DNA of 64,000 bases from Ningiella ruwaisensis (GTDB lineage: Bacteria; Pseudomonadota; Gammaproteobacteria; Enterobacterales; Alteromonadaceae): contig NZ_RAHT01000007.1 of assembly GCF_004798935.1 (NCBI RefSeq), positions 169,999-233,998 of the forward strand, given 5' to 3'. The notes below the pieces were generated by a model that did no database searches, had not been told where the DNA came from, and saw nothing but the letters and a program-made list of their open reading frames with translations. The position numbers were made by a program, and so were the translations under genes. How positions within the stretch are numbered: the first letter of the stretch is position 1; each line of letters starts with the position of its first letter. Below are positions 44,930-53,790 of this stretch, piece after piece.

Positions 44930-45655
44930 TTATTCCAACCTAGCTCTTATACGCCTGACTAAGGCCAATGCGCTTGGTGAATCACCATGTACACAAAGCG
45001 AGTCTGCCTGTAGCGCAATTACATCGCCATTTTGCGCCACAACCTCGTTTCTTTGTATTAGACCGACAGCTTGCTGATATGCCTCTTCTTCACTCAGCAC
45101 AGCACCCTCTTCCTGCCGGCTGAGCAGATATCCAGTTTTGGTATATCGTCTATCGGCAAAGGCCTCAAAAATCAACTGAACGCTATGTTTTTTTGCCAAT
45201 TCTTTATGAAAATCATTGTTAGCCAGCGCTTGAATCATTAAAGGATACTTTTGATGATATTGACTAAGGGCCAACACGACATCTTCAAACACTTGTGCAT
45301 GTTGCATCATATCGTTATACAAGGCGCCGTGTGGCTTCACGTAATCTAAGGTCACATTTTGACACCTGGCCATCCCCTCTACGATAGCGATTTGTGCATG
45401 AAGCATCGGGATAAGATCCAGCGCGGGTATACGCATGCTACGACGTCCAAATCCTTGTAGATCGGGATATGAGGGATGCGCACCCAGACTTACATTATGC
45501 GCTTTCACCAAGGCAATAGTTTTAGCCAACACTTTTGGATCCCCTGCGTGATATCCGCAGGCAACATTCGCTTGATCAATAAAAGGCATTATGTCTTCGT
45601 CACTTGTTGACTGCCAATGACCAAAACTCTCACCTAGGTCTGCGTTTAGTTTCAT
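44930..45655 (-). CDS. pxpA: 5-oxoprolinase subunit A (LamB/YcsF family, 241 aa)
   Basis: KLNADLGESFGHWQ, VACGYHAGDPKVLAKTI, and LGAHPSYPDLQGFGRR are the defining motifs of the YcsF/PxpA family, followed by VKPHGALYNDM. With PxpB and PxpC it forms the ATP-dependent 5-oxoprolinase that salvages the damage product pyroglutamate. Length matches E. coli PxpA (244 aa). ATG 45655 is taken, since the residue before it is encoded by TTG. It leads a pxpA-pxpBC-dat transcription unit, with a 59-nt gap, and is divergent from cvfB. Confidence 0.93.
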   Translation of the reverse strand: MKLNADLGESFGHWQSTSDEDIMPFIDQANVACGYHAGDPKVLAKTIALVKAHNVSLGAHPSYPDLQGFGRRSMRIPALDLIPMLHAQIAIVEGMARCQNVTLDYVKPHGALYNDMMQHAQVFEDVVLALSQYHQKYPLMIQALANNDFHKELAKKHSVQLIFEAFADRRYTKTGYLLSRQEEGAVLSEEEAYQQAVGLIQRNEVVAQNGDVIALQADSLCVHGDSPSALALVRRIRARLE

Positions 45656-45725
45656 CAAGTTAAATACTTCCTCATATCGGATTTGCTATACTGGTCCAAA
45701 TTATCATAGTTTACAGAAGTACCAT

Positions 45726-46736
45726 ATGCTTCAAATTGGAAAAATCAACCGTCTTCGAATTAAAGAAATCAACCCTGCTGGCTGTATTCTGGTTGAAGAT
45801 AAGCGCATTTCGACCACTAAACACCAGCAAGCTCATGTTAAGCCTGAGCGAGAGGCGCTTGATACAAATCTTGCTAAAAGCCCCTGGGGACCTGTTAATA
45901 CCAAAAATAAATCAACGATAGAAAATGAAGCATCGGGCTTAGAGGCGGGCTCAATAGATCAGGAAGAGGTTTTTTTAGCGCTTGGCAACACTAATACAAA
46001 AAAAGACACAAAGCCATTTGAAGTAGACGATGTAATTTCAGCATTTTTGTTTTACTCAGAAGATAAACAAGTACATGCAAGCCTTACCGAACCACATATC
46101 CAAATGGGTGACCTGGCCGCTTTAAGAGTCATTAATATCACGCAAGCAGGCGCCTTTTTAGACTGGGGCTTACCCAGGGATTTATTTGCGCCCAAGCAAC
46201 ATACGCACTCCCAGATTGCTGTTGGCATGCCCGCAGTGGTAAGGCTCGTCCATCATCCTAAAGAACGTAAATTGTTTGCCACCACCAAGATTGAGCAGTA
46301 TTTAGAAGATGCGCCAAGCCAGTGGGATTACAGCCAGGCAGTTGATCTATTGATTTACAGCGAAACGCCGCTCGGTTTTAAAACCGTGATCAATCAAAAA
46401 TATGAAGGTTTGCTTTACAAAAGCGATTTGTTTAAGCCTGTTCATATTGGCGATACGCACAAGGGTTTTATCAGTAAAATTCGAGACGATGGAAAAATAG
46501 ACGTTAGCCTTCAGCGGCACGATAAAATTCAGCGTCAAAGCCTTAATGCGCAAATTCTGGAAGATTTAAAAGCGCACGGCGGGATTTCAAGTCTCACCGA
46601 TAAAAGCAGTGCAGAAGATATCCGCACGCGATTTAATGTCAGTAAAGGCGCCTATAAAAAAGCCCTGGGACAGTTATACAAGTCGCGTAAAATTACAATC
46701 AGTCCAGATTACATAAAACTAAATAAGGAGCAGTAA
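45726..46736 (+). CDS. cvfB: S1-domain RNA-binding protein CvfB/YitL-like, with insertion (336 aa)
   Basis: CvfB proteins have S1/CSD-like barrels and a C-terminal winged helix, and bind RNA. VINITQAGAFLDWGLPRDLF is the S1 domain with the usual GAFLDWG. QKYEGLLYKSDLF and GFISKIRDDGKIDVSLQ are later barrels, and the winged helix covers the end (TRFNVSKGAYKKALGQLYKS). About 55 residues are extra inside the first barrel (about 28-85), since the family norm is near 280 aa. Role in bacteria is regulatory but poorly defined. First gene of a four-gene run with osmC. Confidence 0.87.
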   Translation: MLQIGKINRLRIKEINPAGCILVEDKRISTTKHQQAHVKPEREALDTNLAKSPWGPVNTKNKSTIENEASGLEAGSIDQEEVFLALGNTNTKKDTKPFEVDDVISAFLFYSEDKQVHASLTEPHIQMGDLAALRVINITQAGAFLDWGLPRDLFAPKQHTHSQIAVGMPAVVRLVHHPKERKLFATTKIEQYLEDAPSQWDYSQAVDLLIYSETPLGFKTVINQKYEGLLYKSDLFKPVHIGDTHKGFISKIRDDGKIDVSLQRHDKIQRQSLNAQILEDLKAHGGISSLTDKSSAEDIRTRFNVSKGAYKKALGQLYKSRKITISPDYIKLNKEQ

Positions 46737-47144
46737 ATGAAAGCAAGCGTATCTTGGGTACCGAGCGAGAACGGACTTGGTTTTAATGGCAAAATGGATA
46801 GCGGCGAAACCTTGTATCTAGATGGTAAGGGTGAGGGCTTGTCTCCCATGCAGGCCGTCTTGTTATCGGTAGGCGCCTGCTCTTCAGTTGATGTTGTTGA
46901 GATTATGCGAAAGGCGCGACAAGGCATTGAAAGCTGCCATTGTGAATTAAGTGCCGAGCGCGCTGATGAGCCGCCTCGCGTGTTTACGCATATTCGCGCT
47001 CACTACGTGGTATCTGGGTCCAATGTGCACGAAAAGCATCTGGCACGAGCGGTAGCACTTTCAAGTGAAAAGTATTGTTCAGTAATGTTGATGCTAAATG
47101 AAAAAGTCGATATAAAAACAAGCTATGAAATTCGAGAAACATAA
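46737..47144 (+). CDS. OsmC family protein (135 aa)
   Basis: A YhfA-like OsmC/Ohr-fold protein. GKGEGLSPMQAVLLSVGACS holds the first redox Cys, and the second conserved Cys is in EKYCSVMLML. This pair is the signature of OsmC-type thiol peroxidases. The start ATG directly follows the cvfB stop (TAAATG), with a good AAGGAG site inside the end of cvfB, so translation is coupled. The likely role is detoxification of organic hydroperoxides, but the YhfA subgroup is not well characterised. Confidence 0.9.
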   Translation: MKASVSWVPSENGLGFNGKMDSGETLYLDGKGEGLSPMQAVLLSVGACSSVDVVEIMRKARQGIESCHCELSAERADEPPRVFTHIRAHYVVSGSNVHEKHLARAVALSSEKYCSVMLMLNEKVDIKTSYEIRET

Positions 47145-47171
47145 AACGTGTTGAAATAGGTTTATTAAACA

Positions 47172-48389
47172 GTGCAAAAACCAAACAGCAGCTCTTTTGT
47201 TATTACATTCATTATCGCCGCCCTGGCGTTTAGTGGCGGCTATTTGTTGGGAAACAAAAGCGGCAATGAAAACGGCAATAATAGCTTGCTGGAACATGTT
47301 GATGACCAAGACAGGCTTCTCGCAAATGACGCTACAAACAACTCCGCTGAGCGAGGAAATACAGGCAAGAAAGCGCATGCATGGGATTTTGCTTCCTTAG
47401 GCAGTACCGGTGAAGAAAAGATCACTGGCGCTGACGCAATGAACAATGATAACTCAGATTTGGCGTCCAAAGACGAGCAAAATAATGAAGCTAGCGAAGC
47501 TGATAGTCCAGCAGAGATAGATAGCAATGAAGATGTGGTGCTTATGCTCAATGCGCTTTTGGCCTTATCGGAGCCAAATTCTGAAGAAGAAATGCAAATG
47601 TTTACGCAAGCCATTGATGAGTTGCGACAAGTGCTTGCCAACTCCCCTTCGCAACTTGCCACCTTAATGGATTATTTGCTTACACTGGATTTTGAATCCA
47701 ATGCATTTCATTATGCAACATCTATTATTCAAGGCTTACCTGAGCAAAAAGGTTACGAAGCAATGGATAATCTTGCGCTTCAGCTTTCACAATTTAACGA
47801 CCCAAAATCCCGTCAGCAGTTTATGCATTTAGTACGAAACAGTTATAACTCAACAAATAATCCCGAGATTGTAAATGGCCTGGTGGATATCGCCTTGTAT
47901 TCAGCACAGCCAATGCAAATGAAAATGGATGCTCTGGATTTGATTATGCCCTATCAGGTAAGTGATGTTGAAAGACAGCAAATTGTCGATTCATTAAATT
48001 CCCTTTTGGAAGAAAGAATAAATACTCAGGCAAACACCAATAACAATGACCTACCGATAGATAACGGCGCAAGTTATGAAAGTTATGAAAGTGCAGATGA
48101 AAGTCTTCCCTACGGCCTAATTAATCATGTTTTGCGCTTTAGCGACACTCAACAGCGTGAACAATTAGCCAATCGCCTGATCCAGGAAGAAAACGACCTT
48201 GAGGCGAGATACAGCATACTGGACGGTATTCATACGGGTGTTATTCCTCGCTCTGGCGAATTAAAAAATAAGCTATTTAGCATCGCAACGGATCCGTCTG
48301 ATCCACTGCAAGATCAGGCAAAACACGCCTTATTGTACGTATTTGACATCAGCAATCAGGAATACCAAGCTTTACAAAATCAACCCTAA
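47172..48389 (+). CDS. unrecognised membrane-anchored protein with helical C-domain (405 aa)
   Basis: I do not recognise a family. A single N-terminal hydrophobic helix (SSFVITFIIAALAFSGGYLL) may anchor it, followed by about 100 residues very rich in Asn, Asp, Glu and Ser (disordered). Then comes a helical domain from about residue 115 to the end with periodic Leu, resembling HEAT-like or TPR-like solenoids. The predicted location is periplasmic face of the inner membrane. GTG 47172 is 27 nt after osmC; the 3' end overlaps the unused ATG of the next gene. Confidence 0.75.
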   Translation: MQKPNSSSFVITFIIAALAFSGGYLLGNKSGNENGNNSLLEHVDDQDRLLANDATNNSAERGNTGKKAHAWDFASLGSTGEEKITGADAMNNDNSDLASKDEQNNEASEADSPAEIDSNEDVVLMLNALLALSEPNSEEEMQMFTQAIDELRQVLANSPSQLATLMDYLLTLDFESNAFHYATSIIQGLPEQKGYEAMDNLALQLSQFNDPKSRQQFMHLVRNSYNSTNNPEIVNGLVDIALYSAQPMQMKMDALDLIMPYQVSDVERQQIVDSLNSLLEERINTQANTNNNDLPIDNGASYESYESADESLPYGLINHVLRFSDTQQREQLANRLIQEENDLEARYSILDGIHTGVIPRSGELKNKLFSIATDPSDPLQDQAKHALLYVFDISNQEYQALQNQP

Positions 48390-48406
48390 TGCGAAGGAAG
48401 ACTGGC

Positions 48407-49492
48407 ATGAGCAATAAAAACAAACAACAACAGAATCAAACATTGGGTTTTGGTGCGCATTGCATTGATACGCAGCGCAGGCAATTTACTAAAGCAATGA
48501 TGTATACAGGCGCTGCGCTTGCTATTAGCGCGTGCTCCAGAAGCGACAATTCCTTCTCAAACCCAAACGCAACAACTGCCCATGCCACTGACAGCACTAC
48601 AAAACCGGAGCTAAAGCTATCTCTGGCCCAGTGGGCACTGCAGCGCGCTCAGTTTGGCGATACCTTTAATAACAATTATGAACAGTGGCAAGCCTGGTTA
48701 AAAACCACACCAGAACGCGTGCTTCAAGGTGAGCTTTCTCCTTTGATGTTTCCCGAGTATGTAAAAGAAACCTTTGATATTCACGCCGTTGACTTTGTAA
48801 ATACCTTTTATTTTGATCAGGTAAACAATGACAGTTACTGGAAGGAATTACGTCAACGCTGCAAAGATAACGAAATTGTGACCAACAATATCATGCTTGA
48901 TCAGGAAGGCTTTCTTGCCCATAACGAAGTGCAGGCGCGCAAGCAAGCCGTTGAAAACCATATAAAATGGATTGATGTTGCCGCAAAGCTAGGTTGTAAC
49001 TCAGTGCGTGTTAACACCCACGGCATTGGTGATTGGGACACGCAATTATCTAACGCAATGGAAAGCTGTACTGTGCTTGCAGATTACGCCAAATCGCAGG
49101 GACTCATTTTATTGGTCGAAAATCATGGTGGCCTGTCGAGTAACGCCGATTGGCTGGTCTCATTAATGGAGCAGGCAAACCACGATGCCCTTCAGGTGCT
49201 GTTAGACTACGATAATTTTAAATGGTCTGAAACGGAAATTTGGCAAACCGAGCAGGTTTATGACCGCTACGAAGGGGTCGAAAAGCTGATGCCTTTTACC
49301 AACTGCATTAGTGTAAAAACCTATGATTTTGATAAGCAAGGCAATGAAACAACGATTGATGTTGCTCGCATGGTTAAGATTGCGCAAGCGCATAATTTTG
49401 ATGGCTATCACAGCGTCGAATATGAAGGACACGGCGGCGATCCGGTCACGGGAATAAAACAAACGCGAGATTTACTAAAACGGGTTTGGTAG
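48407..49492 (+). CDS. Tat-exported lipoprotein-like sugar phosphate isomerase/epimerase (361 aa)
   Basis: The N-terminus has a twin-arginine signal (DTQRRQFTKAMMYTGAALAI) ending in the lipobox-like AISAC, so a Tat-exported lipoprotein is likely. The mature domain is a xylose-isomerase-like TIM barrel: LSLAQWALQ, DFVNTFYFDQ, GCNSVRVNTHG, LLVENHGG, LLDYDNFKW, VKTYDF and YHSVEYEGHGG give the strand-end metal ligands (Glu, Asp, His, Glu). ATG 48407 has AAGGA 8 nt upstream. Substrate unknown. Compare the other exported barrel at 4813-5748. Last gene of the cvfB-osmC run. Confidence 0.82.
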   Translation: MSNKNKQQQNQTLGFGAHCIDTQRRQFTKAMMYTGAALAISACSRSDNSFSNPNATTAHATDSTTKPELKLSLAQWALQRAQFGDTFNNNYEQWQAWLKTTPERVLQGELSPLMFPEYVKETFDIHAVDFVNTFYFDQVNNDSYWKELRQRCKDNEIVTNNIMLDQEGFLAHNEVQARKQAVENHIKWIDVAAKLGCNSVRVNTHGIGDWDTQLSNAMESCTVLADYAKSQGLILLVENHGGLSSNADWLVSLMEQANHDALQVLLDYDNFKWSETEIWQTEQVYDRYEGVEKLMPFTNCISVKTYDFDKQGNETTIDVARMVKIAQAHNFDGYHSVEYEGHGGDPVTGIKQTRDLLKRVW

Positions 49493-49520
49493 TTGAAGGT
49501 AGTTGAAGGTAGTTGAAAGT
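49491..49520. repeat. three 10-bp tandem repeats just after the isomerase gene
   Basis: AGTTGAAGGT at 49491-49500 and 49501-49510, then AGTTGAAAGT at 49511-49520. The first copy overlaps the stop codon. Confidence 0.8.
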
Positions 49521-49637
49521 GATTAAAGGCCTGTGGCCGCCAATTGGTTTAGCTTTTACGGCTTCCAAAGTTAGGGCTTCCAAACAGCGACCACGATTTC
49601 TATAAGCCTTTACACTGGCTTTGTATGAGCTCTTGAC

Positions 49638-49679
49638 GGCGGCGTTATCTCCAGCGGCATTATCTCAGCGGCATTATCT
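49638..49679. repeat. three 14-bp tandem repeats
   Basis: CAGCGGCATTATCT occurs twice in tandem (49652-49665, 49666-49679), preceded by a diverged copy GGCGGCGTTATCTC (49638-49651). They lie in the 270-bp spacer between convergent genes, which shows no gene or clear terminator. Confidence 0.75.
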
Positions 49680-49766
49680 GCTTACAGCCTGACTAATTCT
49701 GCCAGGCGAAAAACATATAACTGAAAATGCATGCCTTGTCAGCGAGAAGACAAGGACTCGCGAAAA

Positions 49767-50315
49767 TTACATGACTCGGAATAACCGGCGGCGAGTCGAA
49801 CTTGATTTATTTCTACGCAAGCGCGAACGCAATTCCGAGCGTTTAGCATCTAACCACGCTCCTCTATCTACACTTGAGGCCTCGCCTCTACGATTAGTTT
49901 CGGTATGGCGATATGCACAAAAGGCTTGGTAAGCTTCCAGATCCAAAGACATGTCACGGATCACCAGTTCAATCATGATGGCGTCATCCAAGTAGCCTAA
50001 TCCAGGAATATTGTCAGGCACTAAATCGTGGGGCTCGGCAAAATAGGCTAACGACGTAAGTACTTCTAACCTTTCATCTTCAGGCATTTGCCAGTCTTCA
50101 TCTTGAATTGCTTTTATTAACATTTCTAGCGATACCAAACGTTTGGCCACAAAATCTGGCACGTTGGCATTTTCCATTTCAGCACAAAGTGCCTGAGCAC
50201 GTTCTATGATTGTTTCTGCCGGTAAGCCTTTCGCTTTATCAACGGCCGTTTGCATCAAGGTTCGAAAGTGTTCTAAATCGCTATCATTAAGTTCAATATT
50301 AATATCTAAAGCCAT
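49767..50315 (-). CDS. DUF1232/YkvA-domain protein (182 aa)
   Basis: The segment LAYFAEPHDLVPDNIPGLGY with LDDAIMIELVI is the DUF1232 (YkvA) motif, an Asp-rich helical hairpin of unknown function. The N-terminal part (1-75) is helical, and the C-terminus is strongly basic (LRSRLRRNKSSSTRRRLFRV). The protein has no obvious membrane helix. It lies 82 nt downstream of rmuC's stop side on the same strand and may share its transcript. Confidence 0.82.
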   Translation of the reverse strand: MALDINIELNDSDLEHFRTLMQTAVDKAKGLPAETIIERAQALCAEMENANVPDFVAKRLVSLEMLIKAIQDEDWQMPEDERLEVLTSLAYFAEPHDLVPDNIPGLGYLDDAIMIELVIRDMSLDLEAYQAFCAYRHTETNRRGEASSVDRGAWLDAKRSELRSRLRRNKSSSTRRRLFRVM

Positions 50316-50397
50316 GCTTTATTCCCTTTTCTTAAATTATGCACAGGGTCTTGTGAAGTATTGCCCCTTTCGATCAATTTCTAGCATAAGCTAGTTT

Positions 50398-52092
50398 TTA
50401 AAGCTTTGCACTTTTTTGATCTTTTAAGTCTGCTTTTTTCTTATTTTTTTCCAAAGATGTACCTGAAAGCCTTTTGTTTGATTTAGGATCAGAGTCTGTA
50501 TTTGCTTCCGGCTCTTTTCCTTCTTGCTCTTTGCCGTCTTGCTCTTTTCCTTCTACCATTTCGTCTAATTCATCGTCATCGGCATCAGCTTCAAAATATT
50601 TCTTGTCAATTTGCTTGGTGCTGCTGATACCCAGTTTTTTAAAACTTTCAGCCTGTCGCATCAGATTACCGTTGCCAGTAGATAGTTTATTCATTGCGCC
50701 GTCGTAACTGGTTTGAACGGTTTGCAGATTGCGACCTAACTTTTCCATATCAAGCACAAAATTCGCGAATTTGTCGTACATTTTAGCGGCTTTATCCGCA
50801 ATCGTTTTGGCATTTTGATTCTGATATTCGTATTGCCAAATATTATTGATGGTGCGTAATGCCACTAATAAATTTGTGGGACTCACCAACATAATCTGAT
50901 TGTCCAGCGCCAGCTTAATTAATTCAGGCTCCTGCTCTACGGCATTTATAAAAGCAGACTCAATGGGAATAAACATCAACACGTAGTCTAAGCTTTTCAC
51001 ACCCGCCAGATCCTGATAATCCTTTTTGCTCAAGCCTTTAATGTGTCCTTTTATGGAAGCAACGTGTTCTTTGAGTGCGCGCAATCGCGCCTCTTTATCA
51101 GGTGCATTTACTACGCGTTCATGGGCTACAAGGGACACCTTGGAATCAATGACAATGTCTTTCTCGTTGGGCAAATGAACAACAACATCCGGTTGGTAGC
51201 GTTTACCTTCTTCACTTTTAACCGATATTTGGACTTCGTATTCGTGCCCTTTTCTCAGGCCTGATTCACTTAATATGCGCTCTAAGACCAGCTCTCCCCA
51301 GTTTCCTTGCTGCTTATTGTCCCCTTTAAGCGCATTGGTTAGAGCGGCGGCCTCTTCAGTAATTTGTTTGTTGAGCTCCTTTAATCCCAAAATTTCGGTT
51401 TTCAGTGAAGCACGCTCTTGTCCTTCACGCGTGTATTGCTCCGTAATTTGACGTTTAAAGTCTTCAATTTGCTGCTTGAGCGGACTTAGCAAATGATTTA
51501 ATCCTGACTCACTTGTTTTGGTGAATTTTTCTGACTTTTGCTCAAAAATTTTATTGGCGAGATTCTCAAACTGCGTATTCAGTTTCGCTTCTGCGTTTTC
51601 AAGTAAGCTAAGCTTTTCATCAAAGCCCTTGCGTTCTTGAGCAATACTTGCCTGATTTGCTTCAAATCTTGCCTGAAGCGCAGAATAGTCAGTCTGTAAA
51701 GACTCAAAGCGAGCTTTTAATTCACTAAGCTGGGCACGCTGTTCCTCCAACTGCAGATTTTGCTGCTCAGACTCCCCGCGTTTGCGCTCACTTTCATACA
51801 GTTTTTGTTGATAAGTACTTAAAGTAGACTCCAGCTTGTTCACTTGTGCATCGTGTTGACTACTTTGAGCGCTTAATTGCAGCTCCAACTGACTATACTG
51901 CTGATGCTGCAAGCTAATTTGGTGCTCAAGTTCACTGAGCACTTTCTCATGCTGTTGTTGCTGCTCATATCGCTGAAGCTGATGTCGCTTGCTGATAGAC
52001 AAAACAACAATGACAGCAACAAGCATACTCACCAGTACGCTTGCCGTGACTAAATAAAAGGGATTTGCTACTAAAAATTCCCAAGCGCTCAA
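50398..52092 (-). CDS. rmuC: DNA recombination protein RmuC (564 aa)
   Basis: An N-terminal membrane helix (PFYLVTASVLVSMLVAVIVV) is followed by a long coiled coil (about 35-230) rich in Gln, Glu and Leu. The RmuC nuclease-like domain follows: NWGELVLERILSESGLRKGH, YQPDVVVHLPNEKDIVIDSK, and SLDYVLMFIPIESAF. RmuC limits inversions at short inverted repeats; the domain resembles restriction endonucleases. The C-terminus (about 500-564) is a charged, Glu/Lys-rich tail with the repeated GKEQ/EGKE. Length is slightly above E. coli RmuC (475 aa), because of coiled coil and tail. Confidence 0.93.
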   Translation of the reverse strand: MSAWEFLVANPFYLVTASVLVSMLVAVIVVLSISKRHQLQRYEQQQQHEKVLSELEHQISLQHQQYSQLELQLSAQSSQHDAQVNKLESTLSTYQQKLYESERKRGESEQQNLQLEEQRAQLSELKARFESLQTDYSALQARFEANQASIAQERKGFDEKLSLLENAEAKLNTQFENLANKIFEQKSEKFTKTSESGLNHLLSPLKQQIEDFKRQITEQYTREGQERASLKTEILGLKELNKQITEEAAALTNALKGDNKQQGNWGELVLERILSESGLRKGHEYEVQISVKSEEGKRYQPDVVVHLPNEKDIVIDSKVSLVAHERVVNAPDKEARLRALKEHVASIKGHIKGLSKKDYQDLAGVKSLDYVLMFIPIESAFINAVEQEPELIKLALDNQIMLVSPTNLLVALRTINNIWQYEYQNQNAKTIADKAAKMYDKFANFVLDMEKLGRNLQTVQTSYDGAMNKLSTGNGNLMRQAESFKKLGISSTKQIDKKYFEADADDDELDEMVEGKEQDGKEQEGKEPEANTDSDPKSNKRLSGTSLEKNKKKADLKDQKSAKL

Positions 52093-52188
52093 TGAAGCCT
52101 CTCCTGTTAATGTCCTATAGGTGTCCTGATAAGGGCCTTTGCACTAAAGCCATCTGTGCAAACTGAGCCACTTACTAAAGTAAAAGCC

Positions 52189-53718
52189 TTATTTAGATAA
52201 AGCAGCGTCAAGCTCAGCGATATTAGCTTTCCATATTGCAGGGCCCGTCTCATGTGCGTTCGCGCCACTTGAGTCCACTGCTACCGTCACAGGCATATCT
52301 TCCACTTCAAATTCATAAATCGCTTCCATTCCCAAGTCTTCAAAGGCTACCACGCGGGCTTTTTTAATGGCTTTAGAAACCAGGTAGGCTGCGCCACCCA
52401 CTGCCATAAGATATACCGACTGGTGCTTGGCAATGCTTTTTACCGTTGCAGGACCGCGCTCTGCCTTACCAATGGTGCCAAGTATACCGGTTTTTTCAAG
52501 CATCATATCGGTAAACTTGTCCATGCGCGTTGCCGTTGTTGGACCTGCTGGCCCTACTGCTTCGTTGCCCACCGCATCTACTGGCCCCACGTAATAGATA
52601 AACTTGCCGTTTAAATCAACACCGTCTGGCAGCCCTTCTCCGTTATCGAACATGGTTTGCAAGCGTTTATGAGCAGCATCCCTTCCTGTCAGCATTTTTC
52701 CGCTTAACAGTAAGGTTTCACCAACTTTCCACTCTTTCACGTCTTCTTTTGTCACGGTATCCAAATTAACGCGACGCGTGTTTTCGCCAACTTCCCAGGT
52801 AATTTCTGGCCAATCTTCCAGTTTTGGTTGTTTTAACTCGGCTGGCCCCGAACCATCAAGATGAAAGTGAGCATGGCGAGTCGCTGCGCAATTGGGGATC
52901 ATTGCAACGGGCTTTGAAGCCGCATGCGTTGGTACAGACATAATTTTTACATCTACAACGGTTGTTAAACCACCTAAGCCTTGCGCGCCTATACCTAAAG
53001 CATTTACTTTATTGAAAATATCTACGCGCAATTTTTCTTCCGTTGTTTGTGGTCCTCGTGCCAGTAATTCGGGCATATCTACCGGATCCATAAGACTTTC
53101 TTTTGCCAGTACCGCTGCTTTTTCCGCGGTACCGCCAATACCAATACCCAGCATACCCGGTGGACACCATCCTGCACCCATGGTTGGAAGCGTTTTTACC
53201 ACCCACTCTGCGATATCGTCACTTGGATTCAACATGACCATTTTTGATTTATTCTCAGAGCCACCGCCCTTCGCTGCAATCATCACTTCTACTTTATCGC
53301 CCGGAACCATATCGATATGCACTACCGCAGGCGTGTTATCCTTGGTATTTTTGCGCGCTCCGGCAGGGTCAGCAACTATAGAAGCCCGTAATGGATTATC
53401 AGGGTTGAGGTAAGCCCGACGCGTTCCTTCATCAACCATCTGCTGGATAGTCAAATCGGTTTTATCCCATGTGACGCCCATCCCCACTTTAACAAAACAG
53501 GTAACAATCCCCGTATCCTGGCAGATTGGTCGCTTACCTTCTGCCGACATTCTAGAGTTAATAAGAATTTGCGCCATTGCATCTTTTGCCGCCTGGCTTT
53601 TTTCTTTGTGATAAGCCTGCTCAACGGCTTGAATATAATCAAGAGGATGATAATAAGAAATAAATTGCAAGGCATCTTCTATGCTATCGATAAAATCTTG
53701 TTGGCGAATAGTGGTCAT
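52189..53718 (-). CDS. class I (iron-sulfur) fumarate hydratase (509 aa)
   Basis: A 4Fe-4S fumarase of the TCA cycle, converting fumarate and malate. KRPICQDTGIVTCFVKVG holds the first cluster Cys, MGAGWCPPGMLGIGIGG the second and IPNCAATRHAHFHLDGSG the third. The C-terminal half carries GPVDAVGNEAVGPAGPTTAT and the KSIAK region. Length is close to the two-domain family (FumA/FumB about 548 aa; the single-chain 505-510 aa group is common in marine bacteria). ATG 53718 has GGGGA 4-5 nt upstream. Divergent from pabB with a 72-bp promoter region. Confidence 0.95.
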   Translation of the reverse strand: MTTIRQQDFIDSIEDALQFISYYHPLDYIQAVEQAYHKEKSQAAKDAMAQILINSRMSAEGKRPICQDTGIVTCFVKVGMGVTWDKTDLTIQQMVDEGTRRAYLNPDNPLRASIVADPAGARKNTKDNTPAVVHIDMVPGDKVEVMIAAKGGGSENKSKMVMLNPSDDIAEWVVKTLPTMGAGWCPPGMLGIGIGGTAEKAAVLAKESLMDPVDMPELLARGPQTTEEKLRVDIFNKVNALGIGAQGLGGLTTVVDVKIMSVPTHAASKPVAMIPNCAATRHAHFHLDGSGPAELKQPKLEDWPEITWEVGENTRRVNLDTVTKEDVKEWKVGETLLLSGKMLTGRDAAHKRLQTMFDNGEGLPDGVDLNGKFIYYVGPVDAVGNEAVGPAGPTTATRMDKFTDMMLEKTGILGTIGKAERGPATVKSIAKHQSVYLMAVGGAAYLVSKAIKKARVVAFEDLGMEAIYEFEVEDMPVTVAVDSSGANAHETGPAIWKANIAELDAALSK

Positions 53719-53790
53719 AAAGTCCCCATATAAAAAGGTGTTGTCCGTTTTATTTGCCACGTATACTACAACGTATTGTGACGAAGACCA

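Noticed and set aside
52892..53413. 173-codon rightward frame inside the fumarase gene
   Set aside because: Antisense to conserved iron-sulfur cluster motifs of the fumarase; composition is that of a shadow frame.
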